Source: Roseovarius sp. S88 (GTDB taxonomy: Bacteria; Pseudomonadota; Alphaproteobacteria; Rhodobacterales; Rhodobacteraceae). Taken from it: a DNA stretch of 64,000 nt. The notes under the pieces were generated by a model. The model was not told the DNA's origin. It ran no database searches and saw only the letters and a list, made by a program, of their open reading frames with translations. The stretch's first letter is position 1. Each line of letters starts with the position of its first letter. Made by a program: the position numbers and the translations under genes. Positions 19,272 to 28,931 of this stretch are shown here, in pieces. The stretch is taken from positions 124,001 to 188,000 of the forward strand of contig NZ_CP146069.1 in NCBI RefSeq assembly GCF_037023735.1. Reading direction: 5' to 3'.

Positions 19272-21767
19272 TTAATCCAGATTCCGTTCGATCTCTTCAC
19301 GCTCGAAGATTTCGATCACGTCATCGGCGCGTATGTCGTCGTAGTTCTCAAACGCCATACCACATTCCTGACCTGACTGAACCTCCGGCACCTCGTCCTT
19401 GAAGCGCTTCAACGTCTTGAGCGTACCTTCGTGGATCACCACATCATCACGCAGGAGACGCACACCGGCAGAGCGACGCGCGACGCCTTCGGTAACGAGA
19501 CAGCCCGCCACTTTGCCGACGCCTGTGACCTTGAAGACCTCCTTGATTTGCGCGTACCCAATGAAATTCTCACGAATTTCGGCCCCAAGCAGACCACTCG
19601 CCGCCGCCTTCACGTCGTCCACAAGGTCATAGATCACACTATAGTAGCGGATCTCGACGCCCTTCTGGTTGGCACTGTTTCGCGCTGGCGCGTTTGCCCG
19701 CACGTTAAAGCCAATCACTGGCGCACCTGAGGCTTCGGCAAGACCCACGTCACTTTCGGTGATCGCGCCAACACCGGAATGAAGCACGCGTACGCGCACC
19801 TCTTCGTTGCCAATTTTCTCCATCGCCTGAACGATGGCTTCGGCAGAGCCCTGCACATCTGCTTTCACCAGAATGGGCAGCTCGGCAACATTCTCGTTTT
19901 CCTTGGCCTGTGCCAAAAGCTGTTCAAGCGATGTGCCCGACCCAGCGGCAGCACGTCTGTCTTTCGCCGCTTTCTCGCGATAGTCAGCGATCTCACGAGC
20001 TTGCGCTTCGGTGTCCACAACGTTCAACACGTCGCCCGCTTCTGGAGTACCGTTGAGTCCCAAGACTTCCACCGGAACCGATGGTCCGGCTTCCTTGACC
20101 CGATCACCCCGGTCATTGATGAGTGCACGAACCCGGCCATATTGCTCACCGACAACAAAGATATCCCCTTGTTTGAGGGTTCCGCGCTGAACCAGAACTG
20201 TCGCAACGGGACCACGGCCTACATCAAGCTGGGCCTCAATCACCGCGCCTTCAGCAGCCCGGTCCGGATTCGCGGTCAGTTCAAGGATCTCCGCTTGAAG
20301 CGCAATAGCCTCGAGCAATTCATCAAGGCCTTGACCAGTGATCGCAGAAACTTCGACATCCTGCACTTCGCCTGACATCTTCTCGACAATCACTTCATGC
20401 TGCAACAGGTCGGTTCGCACCTTGTCTGGGTTCGCTTCTGGTTTGTCGACCTTGTTGATCGCCACGATCATCGGCACTTCTGCGGCCTTGGCGTGGTTAA
20501 TCGCCTCAATGGTCTGTGGCATAACCGCGTCGTCCGCCGCTACAACAAGAACGACGATATCTGTAACCTGCGCACCGCGAGCGCGCATACTGGTGAACGC
20601 CGCGTGGCCAGGCGTATCGAGAAAACTCAAAACGGCACCGCTTTCGGTTTCTACCTGATAGGCACCAATATGTTGCGTAATTCCACCAGCCTCGCCTGCG
20701 ACAACCTTCGCGTCGCGAATTGCGTCCAGAAGAGAAGTCTTTCCGTGATCGACGTGCCCCATGATCGTAATGACCGGTGGGCGTGGCTTGAGGTCTTTGT
20801 CGTCGTCATCAACCGAGTCGATTACGTCTTCCACATCCGCATCACTCACACGAGTGACCTTGTGGCCAAACTCCTCAATAATCAGCTCTGCAGTGTCCGC
20901 ATCAATTGCTTCGTTCTGCGTCACCATCATACCGTTGTTCATCAGAGCCTTGACCACGTCGCCGACGCGCTCTGCCATCCGGTTGGCAAGCTCAGACACA
21001 ACAATCACTTCTGGCAGTTGCACTTCGCGGACAACTTTTTCACGCGATTCGACGCCACCCATTGCTTTTTGGCGTGCCCGTTCCTGCTTGCGCTTCATCG
21101 CAGCCATGGATTTCTGGCGTCCGCCTTCGCCACCCGACAGCGCCTGGTTCAGTGTCAGCTTGCCAGACCGGCGACTGTTGTCATCGCCTCGGCCTTTGTT
21201 TCCCCGGCCACGGCTGTCATCACGGTCGCGATCAGTTCTGCGCGGTGCCTGTTTGGGCGCACGTTGCTGTTGAGGTGCATCCGCAGCAGGTGCAGCCGCA
21301 GCAGCGGCGACAGCCTTCTTCGCAGCCTCTTCAGACTCGCGTTTTTTGCGATCTTCCTCATCTGCCTTCGCTTTGGCCCGTTCTTCGGCCTCGCGCTGTT
21401 CGCGTTCCTTGGCTTCCGCTTCCTGGCGTCGACGGTGCTTTTCTTCCTCGCGCGCCTTTTCTTCGGCCTCGCGATTTGCAGCCTCTTCAGACTCGCGCTC
21501 TTTGGCCGCGGCCAACGCCTTCATACGACGCTCGTATTCGGCCTCTGTGATGCCCGCAGGGCGCTTGGACGCATTGCCCGAAGCGCCGGAAGACGCGGAC
21601 ACACTCGCTGCCGGAGCCGCCGCACCCGGCTTGGGCTTGACGATCCGTTTCCGCTTGGTTTCCACCACGACGTTCTTGGTGCGCCCATGGCTGAAGCTCT
21701 GCTTCACGTTCCCCGAACGGGGACCGCCACGCACACCCAGAGTTTTCTTTCCGTCGTTGTCGCTCAT
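19272..21767 (-). CDS. infB: Translation initiation factor IF-2
   Basis: GTPase that places initiator tRNA on the 30S subunit. The 831-residue protein has a long charged, Lys/Glu/Ala-rich N-terminal region (about 60-210, probable coiled coil). The G-domain has [20 protein letters not shown] and NKVDKPEAN, and the C-terminal EF-Tu-like and initiator-tRNA domains follow. It is the last gene of rimP-nusA-ylxR-infB. An antisense reading frame nearly 500 codons long is a codon-bias shadow. Confidence 0.97.
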   Translation of the reverse strand: MSDNDGKKTLGVRGGPRSGNVKQSFSHGRTKNVVVETKRKRIVKPKPGAAAPAASVSASSGASGNASKRPAGITEAEYERRMKALAAAKERESEEAANREAEEKAREEEKHRRRQEAEAKEREQREAEERAKAKADEEDRKKRESEEAAKKAVAAAAAAPAADAPQQQRAPKQAPRRTDRDRDDSRGRGNKGRGDDNSRRSGKLTLNQALSGGEGGRQKSMAAMKRKQERARQKAMGGVESREKVVREVQLPEVIVVSELANRMAERVGDVVKALMNNGMMVTQNEAIDADTAELIIEEFGHKVTRVSDADVEDVIDSVDDDDKDLKPRPPVITIMGHVDHGKTSLLDAIRDAKVVAGEAGGITQHIGAYQVETESGAVLSFLDTPGHAAFTSMRARGAQVTDIVVLVVAADDAVMPQTIEAINHAKAAEVPMIVAINKVDKPEANPDKVRTDLLQHEVIVEKMSGEVQDVEVSAITGQGLDELLEAIALQAEILELTANPDRAAEGAVIEAQLDVGRGPVATVLVQRGTLKQGDIFVVGEQYGRVRALINDRGDRVKEAGPSVPVEVLGLNGTPEAGDVLNVVDTEAQAREIADYREKAAKDRRAAAGSGTSLEQLLAQAKENENVAELPILVKADVQGSAEAIVQAMEKIGNEEVRVRVLHSGVGAITESDVGLAEASGAPVIGFNVRANAPARNSANQKGVEIRYYSVIYDLVDDVKAAASGLLGAEIRENFIGYAQIKEVFKVTGVGKVAGCLVTEGVARRSAGVRLLRDDVVIHEGTLKTLKRFKDEVPEVQSGQECGMAFENYDDIRADDVIEIFEREEIERNLD

Positions 21768-21772
21768 CTACT

Positions 21773-22396
21773 TCAACTTCCTTTCCGGTGGGGCGTTTCC
21801 CCAGCCGAGACGCGCAAGCCTTTCAGCCTTGCCGCCTCCTCTACAACACGTTGGCACAAACCTCCAGCCGCTAGTGCAGCATGAATTGTGCTTTCCCGTC
21901 CAAAGGCCTGACCCAATTCATCCGCAGTCAACCAGCCGATCCAGGACCCGCCATAAGGCGTGCTCAGCTTGGACTTACCGCGCTCTGATCCATCGCTCGC
22001 TTGAATGAGCACTTCGGCCTCATCCTTAGACAGCCAATCCTTAACCTTTTCGTAACCTGACACAGCTTGCCCGCCCTTCCGGGCCAAACTGATCAACTCG
22101 ACCACACGACGCGCCAGCATGGTCTCGACCATCTGAGGCAGGTTGTCTGGCAAGGTCACAGCCTGCTTTGCACTTCTTGAAAACAGACCCTTTTTCACCG
22201 CAATCTGCAGCGTATCAAGATCCGCACTGACCCAGATACCCCGTCCCGGCAAACGTTCCAGAATATCGGGCACCACCTGCGCCTCGGGACCAATTGCAAA
22301 CCGGATCAAACCGTGCTTTGGCCGCACCTCGCCTGTGGCAATGCACTTGCGTTCCGGACCGTCTTTTTGGTCCTTGGGCTGTCCACCGCGCCCCAT
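21773..22396 (-). CDS. YlxR family RNA-binding protein (RNase P modulator-like)
   Basis: A 207-residue protein with an N-terminal YlxR (DUF448) domain (about 15-90: RKCIATGEVRPKHGLIRF, then LPGRGIWVSAD) and a C-terminal L7Ae-like RNA-binding part (about 95-190, with ARKGGQAVSGYEKV). This two-domain form is normal in alphaproteobacteria between nusA and infB. YlxR has been shown in Firmicutes to bind the RNase P RNA; its role in alphaproteobacteria is inferred. It is 5 bp from infB and 24 bp after nusA. Confidence 0.9.
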   Translation of the reverse strand: MGRGGQPKDQKDGPERKCIATGEVRPKHGLIRFAIGPEAQVVPDILERLPGRGIWVSADLDTLQIAVKKGLFSRSAKQAVTLPDNLPQMVETMLARRVVELISLARKGGQAVSGYEKVKDWLSKDEAEVLIQASDGSERGKSKLSTPYGGSWIGWLTADELGQAFGRESTIHAALAAGGLCQRVVEEAARLKGLRVSAGETPHRKGS

Positions 22397-22420
22397 GTTA
22401 ACCTCACGAGGCCTGAAGGA

Positions 22421-24040
22421 TCAGGCCTCGGCCTCCTCGTCAACGGCTTCTTCGCCTTCTTCGGCGGCGTCCGCCTCGAGGTCCGCAGGGTCAACCCAAC
22501 CCAACATAACACGCGCGGTCATGACAAGATCCTGTGCTTCTTCAAGAGACAAATCAAACGGCTCCAAAAGCCCGTCATCCTTGATCCGTTCTCCATCGAC
22601 TGTCGTCCAGCCGCCTGCGAGTTCCCAGTCTGCGCAGGTTGCGAAATCCTCGAGCGTTTTCACGCCGTCCTCGGCCAGAGCTACTACCATTTGGGGTGTC
22701 AGGCCTTCGAATTCAATAAGGCTATCCTCAGCTCCCAAACTGCGCGCTTTTTCAAGAGCTTCGCGTGCCTGTGCCTCTAGGATATCGCGAGCCCGCGCTT
22801 GCAGCTCTTGAGCTGTATCTTCGTCCACACCATCAATCACCAACAGCTCATCAAGCTCGACATAGGCAACTTCTTCGAGATTCGTGAATCCTTCCGACAC
22901 CAGAAGCTGCGCAAAGAACTCGTCCAGATCGAGCGTCTCCATGAAGAGCTTGGTGCGTTCTTCAAACTCTTTTTGACGGCGTTCGCTGTCTTCGGCTTCT
23001 GTCATGATGTCAATATCAAGATTGGTCAGCTGGCTTGCCAAGCGTACATTCTGGCCGCGCCGACCAATGGCCAGTGACAACTGATCTTCCGGCACTACGA
23101 CCTCAATCCGTTCGGCCTCTTCATCCAGAACAACTTTGCTCACCTCAGCAGGTTGCAACGCGTTCACAAGGAAAGTCGGCTGATCCTCATTCCACGGAAT
23201 GATGTCAATCTTTTCACCCTGAAGCTCATTCACAACCGCCTGCACACGGCTGCCACGCATACCCACACAGGCACCTACGGGGTCAATCGAGTTGTCATAA
23301 GAAATCACGGCAATCTTTGCCCGGCTGCCCGGATCACGCGCCACAGCCTTGATCTCGATAATACCATCATAGATCTCAGGAACTTCCATCTTGAAAAGTT
23401 CCGCCATGAATTCAGGAGCTGTCCGGCTCAGGAAAATCTGCGGACCACGGGCCTCGCGACGCACGTCCTTGATGTAGCACCGGATGCGGTCATTCGGACG
23501 ATAGCTTTCGCGCCCGATCTTCTCATTCCGGCGCAGAACAGCCTCGCCCATACCGACATCGACATGCACATTGCCAAACTCTTCGCGTTTTACCTGCGCA
23601 TTGATGATGGTGCCGATCCGGTCTTTGAATTCTTCATACTGCTTGTCACGCTCAGCTTCGCGGACTTTTTGCAGAATCACCTGCTTGGCGCTTTGTGCAG
23701 CAATCCGGCCCATATCAACTGGCGGAACTTCCTCAACAAGCGTATCGCCCACCTTGGGATCATCCAGATACTGCTTGGCTTGCTCCACAGTGAATTCAGC
23801 CTGGTAATTCTCAAGCTCTTCATCTTCCACAACCGTGCGCACACGGGTGAATGTCGCCTTGCCCGTCTTGCGATCAATTGCGACACGAATGTCCATCTCC
23901 GCTCCATAGCGGGACTTGGCCGCACGAGCGAGACTCTCTTCCATAGCCTCGATCACAAGGCTGGGGTCGATCATCTTCTCCCGCGCCACTGCCTCGGCGG
24001 TTTGCAAAAGCTCAAGCTGGTTCGCTGAAGTAATGGCCAT
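22421..24040 (-). CDS. nusA: Transcription termination/antitermination factor NusA
   Basis: Binds RNA polymerase and nascent RNA to govern pausing, termination and antitermination. The 539 residues contain the N-terminal polymerase-binding domain, an S1 domain (about 135-200), two KH domains (about 200-345, with GACVGMRGSRVQAVVNEL and IGRRGQNVRLASQL) and the two C-terminal acidic repeats typical of proteobacteria. The extreme C-terminus is very acidic. It lies 3 bp after rimP. Confidence 0.97.
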   Translation of the reverse strand: MAITSANQLELLQTAEAVAREKMIDPSLVIEAMEESLARAAKSRYGAEMDIRVAIDRKTGKATFTRVRTVVEDEELENYQAEFTVEQAKQYLDDPKVGDTLVEEVPPVDMGRIAAQSAKQVILQKVREAERDKQYEEFKDRIGTIINAQVKREEFGNVHVDVGMGEAVLRRNEKIGRESYRPNDRIRCYIKDVRREARGPQIFLSRTAPEFMAELFKMEVPEIYDGIIEIKAVARDPGSRAKIAVISYDNSIDPVGACVGMRGSRVQAVVNELQGEKIDIIPWNEDQPTFLVNALQPAEVSKVVLDEEAERIEVVVPEDQLSLAIGRRGQNVRLASQLTNLDIDIMTEAEDSERRQKEFEERTKLFMETLDLDEFFAQLLVSEGFTNLEEVAYVELDELLVIDGVDEDTAQELQARARDILEAQAREALEKARSLGAEDSLIEFEGLTPQMVVALAEDGVKTLEDFATCADWELAGGWTTVDGERIKDDGLLEPFDLSLEEAQDLVMTARVMLGWVDPADLEADAAEEGEEAVDEEAEA

Positions 24041-24043
24041 CTC

Positions 24044-24616
24044 TTAGTCCTCCTCAGACCCTTCGGTCTCGATCTCGTCAAAACTATCTTCGTCAATCAG
24101 ACCCGCGTCCTTGCGCGCCTTTAACATGTCCTTGATAAGCTCATCGGTCAGCACAAGCTTGGCATCCACCAGCCAGTCAAACTTGAGCCCGACAGTGCCT
24201 TCTTCCAGGTTGATAAGCACTTCATCTTCTTCCGTACCGGCCAAAACGCCCTTGAAACGCTTACGCCCATCAATCAGCTCAGCTGTCTCTAACTTGGCCT
24301 CATAGCCTTCGAATTCGTCAAAATCCTTCAGCCGTGTGAGCGGTCGGTCGATCCCTGGGCTGGACACTTCCAGCGTGTAGGCATCTGTGATCGGATCCTC
24401 AACATCCAGAACAGCGCTCACCGCATTTGAGATGTTAGCGCACTCGTCCACCTCGATCCCGCCGGTTGGCCGTTCGGCCATGATCTGCAACGTGGCCGTC
24501 TTGCCCCCCATCAACCGCACGCGCACAAGCTCAAACCCCATATCTTCTATGACAGGGGTGATGATCTCGGCCATCCGGCGATCAATCGCAGCTTTGGCAA
24601 TCAGGTCGTTGCTCAT
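24044..24616 (-). CDS. rimP: Ribosome maturation factor RimP
   Basis: Needed for 30S subunit assembly. The 190-residue protein has the N-terminal alpha/beta RimP domain with [12 protein letters not shown] near residue 92 and an Sm-like C-terminal domain, plus an acidic tail ([14 protein letters not shown]). The start at 24616 (MSNDLIAK) is chosen because the 36-codon in-frame upstream extension runs through the leader hairpin and lacks homology. First gene of the rimP-nusA-ylxR-infB operon. Confidence 0.95.
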   Translation of the reverse strand: MSNDLIAKAAIDRRMAEIITPVIEDMGFELVRVRLMGGKTATLQIMAERPTGGIEVDECANISNAVSAVLDVEDPITDAYTLEVSSPGIDRPLTRLKDFDEFEGYEAKLETAELIDGRKRFKGVLAGTEEDEVLINLEEGTVGLKFDWLVDAKLVLTDELIKDMLKARKDAGLIDEDSFDEIETEGSEED

Positions 24617-24631
24617 CAGACTTTCAAGCAC

Positions 24632-24655
24632 AAAAAAACGGGCGCGCGGCCCGTT
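24632..24655 (-). terminator. Terminator-like hairpin in the rimP leader (candidate attenuator)
   Basis: On the minus strand AACGGGC (24655-24649), a 5-nt loop and GCCCGTT (24643-24637) are followed by a run of seven T, a canonical intrinsic terminator. It ends just 16 bp before the rimP start, leaving no room for a promoter beyond it. Transcripts of the essential nusA operon must therefore read through it, which suggests attenuation (NusA-dependent autoregulation is known at E. coli nusA). It could also simply end the upstream aminopeptidase message. Confidence 0.6.
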
Positions 24656-24802
24656 GGTATTTCCCGGTGGAGCCTCCGGTGTGGACCCGAACGCGCCGCT
24701 GTTGAGGGGGATATACGCCTGCACAGGTGAGTCTGCAAGGGAATGTTTAAACCCCTTGGCAAGAGACCGCTAAATCACACAACACAGTCAATCGCACCTA
24801 CG

Positions 24803-24835
24803 TAATACCGACGCGATACCGACGTAATACCGACG
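24803..24835. repeat. Three 11-bp tandem repeats between pip and rimP
   Basis: Units TAATACCGACG (24803-24813), CGATACCGACG (24814-24824) and TAATACCGACG (24825-24835) are directly adjacent. Two are identical and the middle one differs at two positions. The 11-bp period is about one helical turn. It lies 14 bp beyond the pip stop, in the likely promoter/leader region of rimP-nusA-infB. Confidence 0.8.
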
Positions 24836-24849
24836 TTGGAATTCATGGC

Positions 24850-25824
24850 TTAAACGCGCGCCGCAAGACGATCCATGATTTTGACAAGTTCGGCGCTGAT
24901 GCCCGGCTCTGACAGGGCATGGCCCGCCACGGGAATGAGCCTGAGATCAACCTTTGGCCAGAGCTTGGACAGCCGATACGCCGCGTCAGGTGGGCAGATC
25001 ATATCATACCGCCCCTGCACGATTACACCCGGAATATGGGAAATTTTCCCCATGTTTTCATAGATGTACCCGTCCTGCCCGAGGAAACCTGCATTCATGA
25101 AATAGTGGTTCTCCAATCGCGCAAACGCCCGCGCGTAGTCCGCCGGGCTGTCACCGCTTTGACCGCTGGAGTGCACCGTTGCCAATGCATTTTCCCAAGC
25201 ACTCCATGCCTTGGAATAACGAATTTCCTCCGCCCGCTCGCCTGAAAACAACCGACGATTATACGCAGAGATCATATCACTCCGCTCAGATTCTGGTATA
25301 AGCCCTTGAAACTTCTCCCAAGTTTCCGGCCAAAACTTCCCGGCACCGCCACCGTAGAACCAGTCAAGCTCGGCCTTTGTCATTGTAAAGACACCGCGCA
25401 GAATCAGATGTCGAACACGTTGCGCATGGCTCTGAGCATAGACCAACGCCAGGGTCGCGCCCCAGCTGCCGCCAAAGACTGCCCAGTCTTCTATCTCAAA
25501 CGTATTGCGGATCTTTTCGATATCCGCCACGAGATGCCAGGTGGTGTTGTTTTCGACGCTTGCATGTGGCTTCGATCGCCCACAACCCCTTTGATCAAAA
25601 AGGATAATTCGATACTTGCGTGGATCAAAATAACGCCGCATCGCAGGGCTGCACCCGCCACCAGGGCCACCATGCAGCACGATGACAGGCAATCCATTTT
25701 CGCTGCCGGATTGCTCAACATAGACAGAATGGCCGTCCCCCACATCCAGCATGCGCCGGTCGAAAGGCTCGATCGCGGGATAAAGAAATTGCGCTGCGCT
25801 CTTTTGGCCAGAGAATTTGTCCAT
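24850..25824 (-). CDS. pip: Prolyl aminopeptidase (proline iminopeptidase)
   Basis: Removes N-terminal proline from peptides. This is an alpha/beta hydrolase of about 324 residues. It has the oxyanion HGGPGGGC (about 50-57), the nucleophile motif GGSWGATLA (about 116-124, Ser in the centre), an acid residue region near PPDAAYRL and the C-terminal histidine in VAGHALSEP. The start is taken at the ATG at 25824; one at 25830 is equally possible. It is divergent from ubiG across about 49 bp with a TATATAGAG box. Confidence 0.9.
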   Translation of the reverse strand: MDKFSGQKSAAQFLYPAIEPFDRRMLDVGDGHSVYVEQSGSENGLPVIVLHGGPGGGCSPAMRRYFDPRKYRIILFDQRGCGRSKPHASVENNTTWHLVADIEKIRNTFEIEDWAVFGGSWGATLALVYAQSHAQRVRHLILRGVFTMTKAELDWFYGGGAGKFWPETWEKFQGLIPESERSDMISAYNRRLFSGERAEEIRYSKAWSAWENALATVHSSGQSGDSPADYARAFARLENHYFMNAGFLGQDGYIYENMGKISHIPGVIVQGRYDMICPPDAAYRLSKLWPKVDLRLIPVAGHALSEPGISAELVKIMDRLAARV

Positions 25825-25873
25825 AACCATCCTATATAGAGTGGTGATTCCAAATGAGCACATGGAGAGCAGA

Positions 25874-26620
25874 ATGCAAGCCGCTCAAACAACGATAGAC
25901 GACGCAGAAATTGCCAAATTCGAAGCGATGGCCGCCGAGTGGTGGGATCCGAACGGCAAATTTAAACCGCTGCACATGCTCAATCCATGTCGTCTTGACT
26001 ACATCACAAGTCAGATTGCCGCCGAATTTGAGCGAGATTTATCAGCACAATCTGCGTTTCAGGGATTGCGTATTCTCGATATCGGATGTGGCGGTGGCTT
26101 ACTCTCCGAACCTATGGCGCGACTTGGCGCAACTGTCGTGGGCGCCGACGCGGCGCCGCGCAACATTCCTGTAGCGCAAATTCATGCGGAACAATCCGGG
26201 CTTGAGATTGACTACCGCCACACAACGGCCGAAGCGATGGCAGCCGATGGCGAACAGTTCGATGTTGTCCTGAATATGGAAGTTGTTGAACATGTCGCCG
26301 ATCCACTGGCCTATCTGACTGCCTGCCAACAGTTGTTGCGCCCTGGCGGGCTTCATATCTGCTCGACGATCAACAGAAATGCCAAGAGCTACGCCGTGGC
26401 GATTGTCGGCGCGGAATATGTAATGCGCTGGCTGCCCAAAGGCACACATGAATGGAGCAAATTCATCACTCCGGAAGAGCTCTACAAGCTTATTTCAGAT
26501 GCTGGTCTCAACCCTGTCGATAAAAAAGGCTTTGTGTTCAATCCGATAAATTGGTCGTGGTATTTGTCCAGTCGCGATCTGAGCGTGAACTACGTCACCG
26601 CCAGTGTGAAACCCAAATAG
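25874..26620 (+). CDS. ubiG: Ubiquinone biosynthesis O-methyltransferase UbiG
   Basis: Performs both O-methylations in ubiquinone synthesis using S-adenosylmethionine. The 248-residue protein has [24 protein letters not shown] at the N-terminus (typical of UbiG), the SAM motif [16 protein letters not shown] (about 62-77), and NMEVVEHV. The start at 25874 is supported by GGAGAG 6-9 bp upstream. It ends 3 bp from the convergent marR gene. Confidence 0.95.
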   Translation: MQAAQTTIDDAEIAKFEAMAAEWWDPNGKFKPLHMLNPCRLDYITSQIAAEFERDLSAQSAFQGLRILDIGCGGGLLSEPMARLGATVVGADAAPRNIPVAQIHAEQSGLEIDYRHTTAEAMAADGEQFDVVLNMEVVEHVADPLAYLTACQQLLRPGGLHICSTINRNAKSYAVAIVGAEYVMRWLPKGTHEWSKFITPEELYKLISDAGLNPVDKKGFVFNPINWSWYLSSRDLSVNYVTASVKPK

Positions 26621-26623
26621 GCC

Positions 26624-27070
26624 TCACGTTTCGCCCTCAAGTTTGATGCGCAGATCTCTGAGCACAGGCAATGTCGCCTTGAACTTATCTTCCCCGAGGT
26701 CTTCAAGCACCTGCGTGATGATTGGCATGATTGCCGAGAGTGCCGCTTCACAGGCGCGTTGTCCTGCAGGGCTGATCGCAACCTGTTTGCGCCGCGCGTC
26801 ATCCCAATCAGGACGCACGTGAATGTACCCAGCCCATTCAAGTTTATTAAGCGTGTTGGTCATAGCTCCGCGGGTAACATGAAAACTCTTGGCCAACTGT
26901 GCCGGTGTGCGTTCTTCTCCGGATCTGGCCAAATGGTTCAGAACCGAGAAATGCGAGATTTCCATACCTTTGGGCAAAACACGGCTGAGACGGCTTCGAA
27001 TCAACTGTTCAGCCGTCAGGATCTCGCTGAAGAAAGTTACAGCCAAAGACTGCGCTGGATTTTCGTTCAT
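26624..27070 (-). CDS. MarR family transcriptional regulator
   Basis: A 148-residue winged-helix regulator. The DNA-recognition region (about 50-85: RTPAQLAKSFHVTRGAMTNTLNKLE) and the wing (IHVRPDWDDARRKQVAISPAGQ) are complete. It overlaps the nitrilase gene by 4 bp, so it is probably cotranscribed with nitrilase and glutaredoxin. Target and ligand are unknown. Confidence 0.87.
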   Translation of the reverse strand: MNENPAQSLAVTFFSEILTAEQLIRSRLSRVLPKGMEISHFSVLNHLARSGEERTPAQLAKSFHVTRGAMTNTLNKLEWAGYIHVRPDWDDARRKQVAISPAGQRACEAALSAIMPIITQVLEDLGEDKFKATLPVLRDLRIKLEGET

Positions 27071-27900
27071 TTGGGTCCAGAAAATCGAGTTTCACAGGTC
27101 AACGATGGGATACGCTTTCGTGCGTTAGACACCGTCGTTTTGTTAATTTCAACCTGTACCACACCAACATCCGTTCCGGCATCTGCCAATACGTCGCCCC
27201 ATGGTCCAACGACCATACTATGCCCATATGTTTGGCGCGGCCGACCCACGGACGACGAGTGCTCACCAGTTTGAGCAGGCGCCAGTACATAGCATCCGGT
27301 TTCTATGGCTCTTGCACGCAAAAGCGCTTCCCAATGTGCGTCACCTGTAACTGGTGAAAAAGCGGACGGCACAGTCAAAAAATCAGCCCCTGCCTTGGCC
27401 AAACTGCGGTATAGTTTCGGAAACCTCAAATCGTAGCATACCGTCAAACCAACACATCCAAATGGCGTATCGCAAGTTATGGCACAGCGTCCGGGGCGGT
27501 ATCCCGCTGACTCTTTATAAGTTTCGGTTTCAGAAACGCACACATCGAACATATGGATTTTGTCATACTTGGCGCAGATAGATCCATCAGGTGATATCAA
27601 GAAGGATCGGTTGGCAAACCGCCCGTCTTGATCCTGTGCCTTCAAGGCAAGTGACCCAATCAGCACCCACAAGTCCAACTCAGATGCCTGTTCGCGCAGC
27701 GCCCTGAGCGTCAAATCTTGGTCTTCAAAAGACAGAACATTCTGCTGATGTTCGCGACTTGTCGAAACGCAGTTTGTCACCTCAGGGGTCAGTACAAACT
27801 CCGCCCCTGCAGATGACGCTTCGGCGATCAATTCTTTGGTCTGAACAAGATTTTCTTGTGGATCATCACCGCTGCAAAGCTGAAGCAGGGCAGTCTTCAT
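27067..27900 (-). CDS. Carbon-nitrogen hydrolase (nitrilase/Nit1-like omega-amidase family)
   Basis: A 277-residue enzyme with the Glu-Lys-Cys triad of the nitrilase superfamily: Glu40 (FVLTPEVTN), Lys114 (AKYDKIHMFD) and Cys155 (GLTVCYDLRFP). The sequence resembles the Nit1/deaminated-glutathione amidase branch, which would fit the neighbouring glutaredoxin gene (4-bp overlap). It overlaps marR by 4 bp too, so the three form an operon grxC-nit-marR. Substrate remains inferred. Confidence 0.87.
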   Translation of the reverse strand: MKTALLQLCSGDDPQENLVQTKELIAEASSAGAEFVLTPEVTNCVSTSREHQQNVLSFEDQDLTLRALREQASELDLWVLIGSLALKAQDQDGRFANRSFLISPDGSICAKYDKIHMFDVCVSETETYKESAGYRPGRCAITCDTPFGCVGLTVCYDLRFPKLYRSLAKAGADFLTVPSAFSPVTGDAHWEALLRARAIETGCYVLAPAQTGEHSSSVGRPRQTYGHSMVVGPWGDVLADAGTDVGVVQVEINKTTVSNARKRIPSLTCETRFSGPK

Positions 27901-28154
27901 GCCGAAAGTAGCGCATCAAGTTTCCCAGCGCGTTCAAGCGCATAAAGGTCGTCACAGCCACCGATATGCGTCCCGCCAATGAAAATCTGCGGCACAGTAC
28001 GCCCTCCACTCGCACGCTTGATCATCTCTGCTTTGCGATCGGGGTTCTTCAAAACATCAACTTCAGCAAAACTCGCGCCCTTTTGGGCCAACAAACGCTT
28101 AGCAGCGTGGCAAAACCCACAAAGCGGGGAAGTGTAAATTTCGATGGTATTCAT
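27897..28154 (-). CDS. grxC: Glutaredoxin 3
   Basis: An 85-residue glutathione-dependent dithiol oxidoreductase. The active site reads CGFC (Cys12, Cys15) where many glutaredoxins have CPYC. The glutathione-binding TVPQIFIGGTHIGGCDDL (about 50-67) is intact. The start is taken at the ATG at 28154; a further ATG three codons upstream is in frame. Probably the first gene of the grxC-nitrilase-marR operon. Confidence 0.92.
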   Translation of the reverse strand: MNTIEIYTSPLCGFCHAAKRLLAQKGASFAEVDVLKNPDRKAEMIKRASGGRTVPQIFIGGTHIGGCDDLYALERAGKLDALLSA

Positions 28155-28185
28155 GATATGCACTCATTCTTTGTTGAGCGCGTAT

Positions 28186-28917
28186 TTAGTTTGCTGCCGC
28201 GGCACGCGCCAGTACCAACACGAAAATTTCATCTGCACCAGCGCTTAGACATGCCTGTGCGCAGGCGGACAATGTTGCACCAGATGTCATGACATCATCT
28301 ATCAAAACTACCTTTGCACCCTTCAATGCGGACCCTTTCTTGGAGTGTGGGAAAATCACGTTATCCAATGTGCGGAAACGCTCTTCGAAACCAAGACCAT
28401 CCAACACTTGGGTTTTACGCCCGCGGACCAAAACATCTGGACAATATGCACACTTGTACGTCTCCGCGATGCTCTGAGCCATGAGGGCCGACTGATTGTA
28501 CTTGCGTTTCAACAGTCGCGACCAATGCAGCGGCACCGGGACGATCAGCGTAGAGGGTATTATCAACTCGGCCGCACAACGGACCATCCAGCTATGAACC
28601 AAATGGGCAACGTCGTGCCGATCACCGTGTTTCAATCCAAGCACAAGTCGCCGTGCATTGTCTTTGTACAAAAGTGCCGCGCGTCCTTTGCTCCAGGGTC
28701 GCGCTGTTTTCAAACATGTGTCGCAATGCACTTCGAGAGCGTCATCATCGCCGGGCAACGGGACACCGCATAAATCACACACCAACCCAGAAATCACCGG
28801 TGTTTCGCGCCAACATGCGCCGCAAAGGCCAAAATCACGATCAACAAGGACTTGGCACAACAAGCAGCGCGGGGGGTAAACAAGCCTGAGAGCGGTTTGT
28901 ACTGCGGTTGAGATCAC
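28186..28917 (-). CDS. ComF family phosphoribosyltransferase-like protein
   Basis: A 243-residue ComF/GntX-type protein. The N-terminal zinc-finger region has paired cysteines (CLLC, CGAC, CDLCGVPL, CDTC; about 18-65). The C-terminal phosphoribosyltransferase domain has VVLIDDVMTSGATL (about 205-218). ComF is needed for DNA uptake in naturally competent bacteria. GTG at 28917 is chosen as start because homology begins at VISTAVQTALRLVYPPRC. It diverges from the methyltransferase gene with only 14 bp between. Confidence 0.88.
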   Translation of the reverse strand: MISTAVQTALRLVYPPRCLLCQVLVDRDFGLCGACWRETPVISGLVCDLCGVPLPGDDDALEVHCDTCLKTARPWSKGRAALLYKDNARRLVLGLKHGDRHDVAHLVHSWMVRCAAELIIPSTLIVPVPLHWSRLLKRKYNQSALMAQSIAETYKCAYCPDVLVRGRKTQVLDGLGFEERFRTLDNVIFPHSKKGSALKGAKVVLIDDVMTSGATLSACAQACLSAGADEIFVLVLARAAAAN

Positions 28918-28931
28918 CCTATTGTCCTTTA

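Noticed and set aside
20397..21884. Plus-strand reading frame opposite infB
   Set aside because: Antisense to IF-2 with low-complexity Arg/Leu/Phe composition, no start site support, no homology seen.
23153..24028. Plus-strand reading frame opposite nusA
   Set aside because: Antisense shadow; His/Arg-rich translation with no domain.
24660..24720. Possible tRNA before rimP, as metY in E. coli
   Set aside because: No T-arm or acceptor stem could be paired on either strand.
24617..24724. N-terminal extension of RimP
   Set aside because: It runs through the terminator-like hairpin, lacks homology, and the ATG at 24616 matches the family start.
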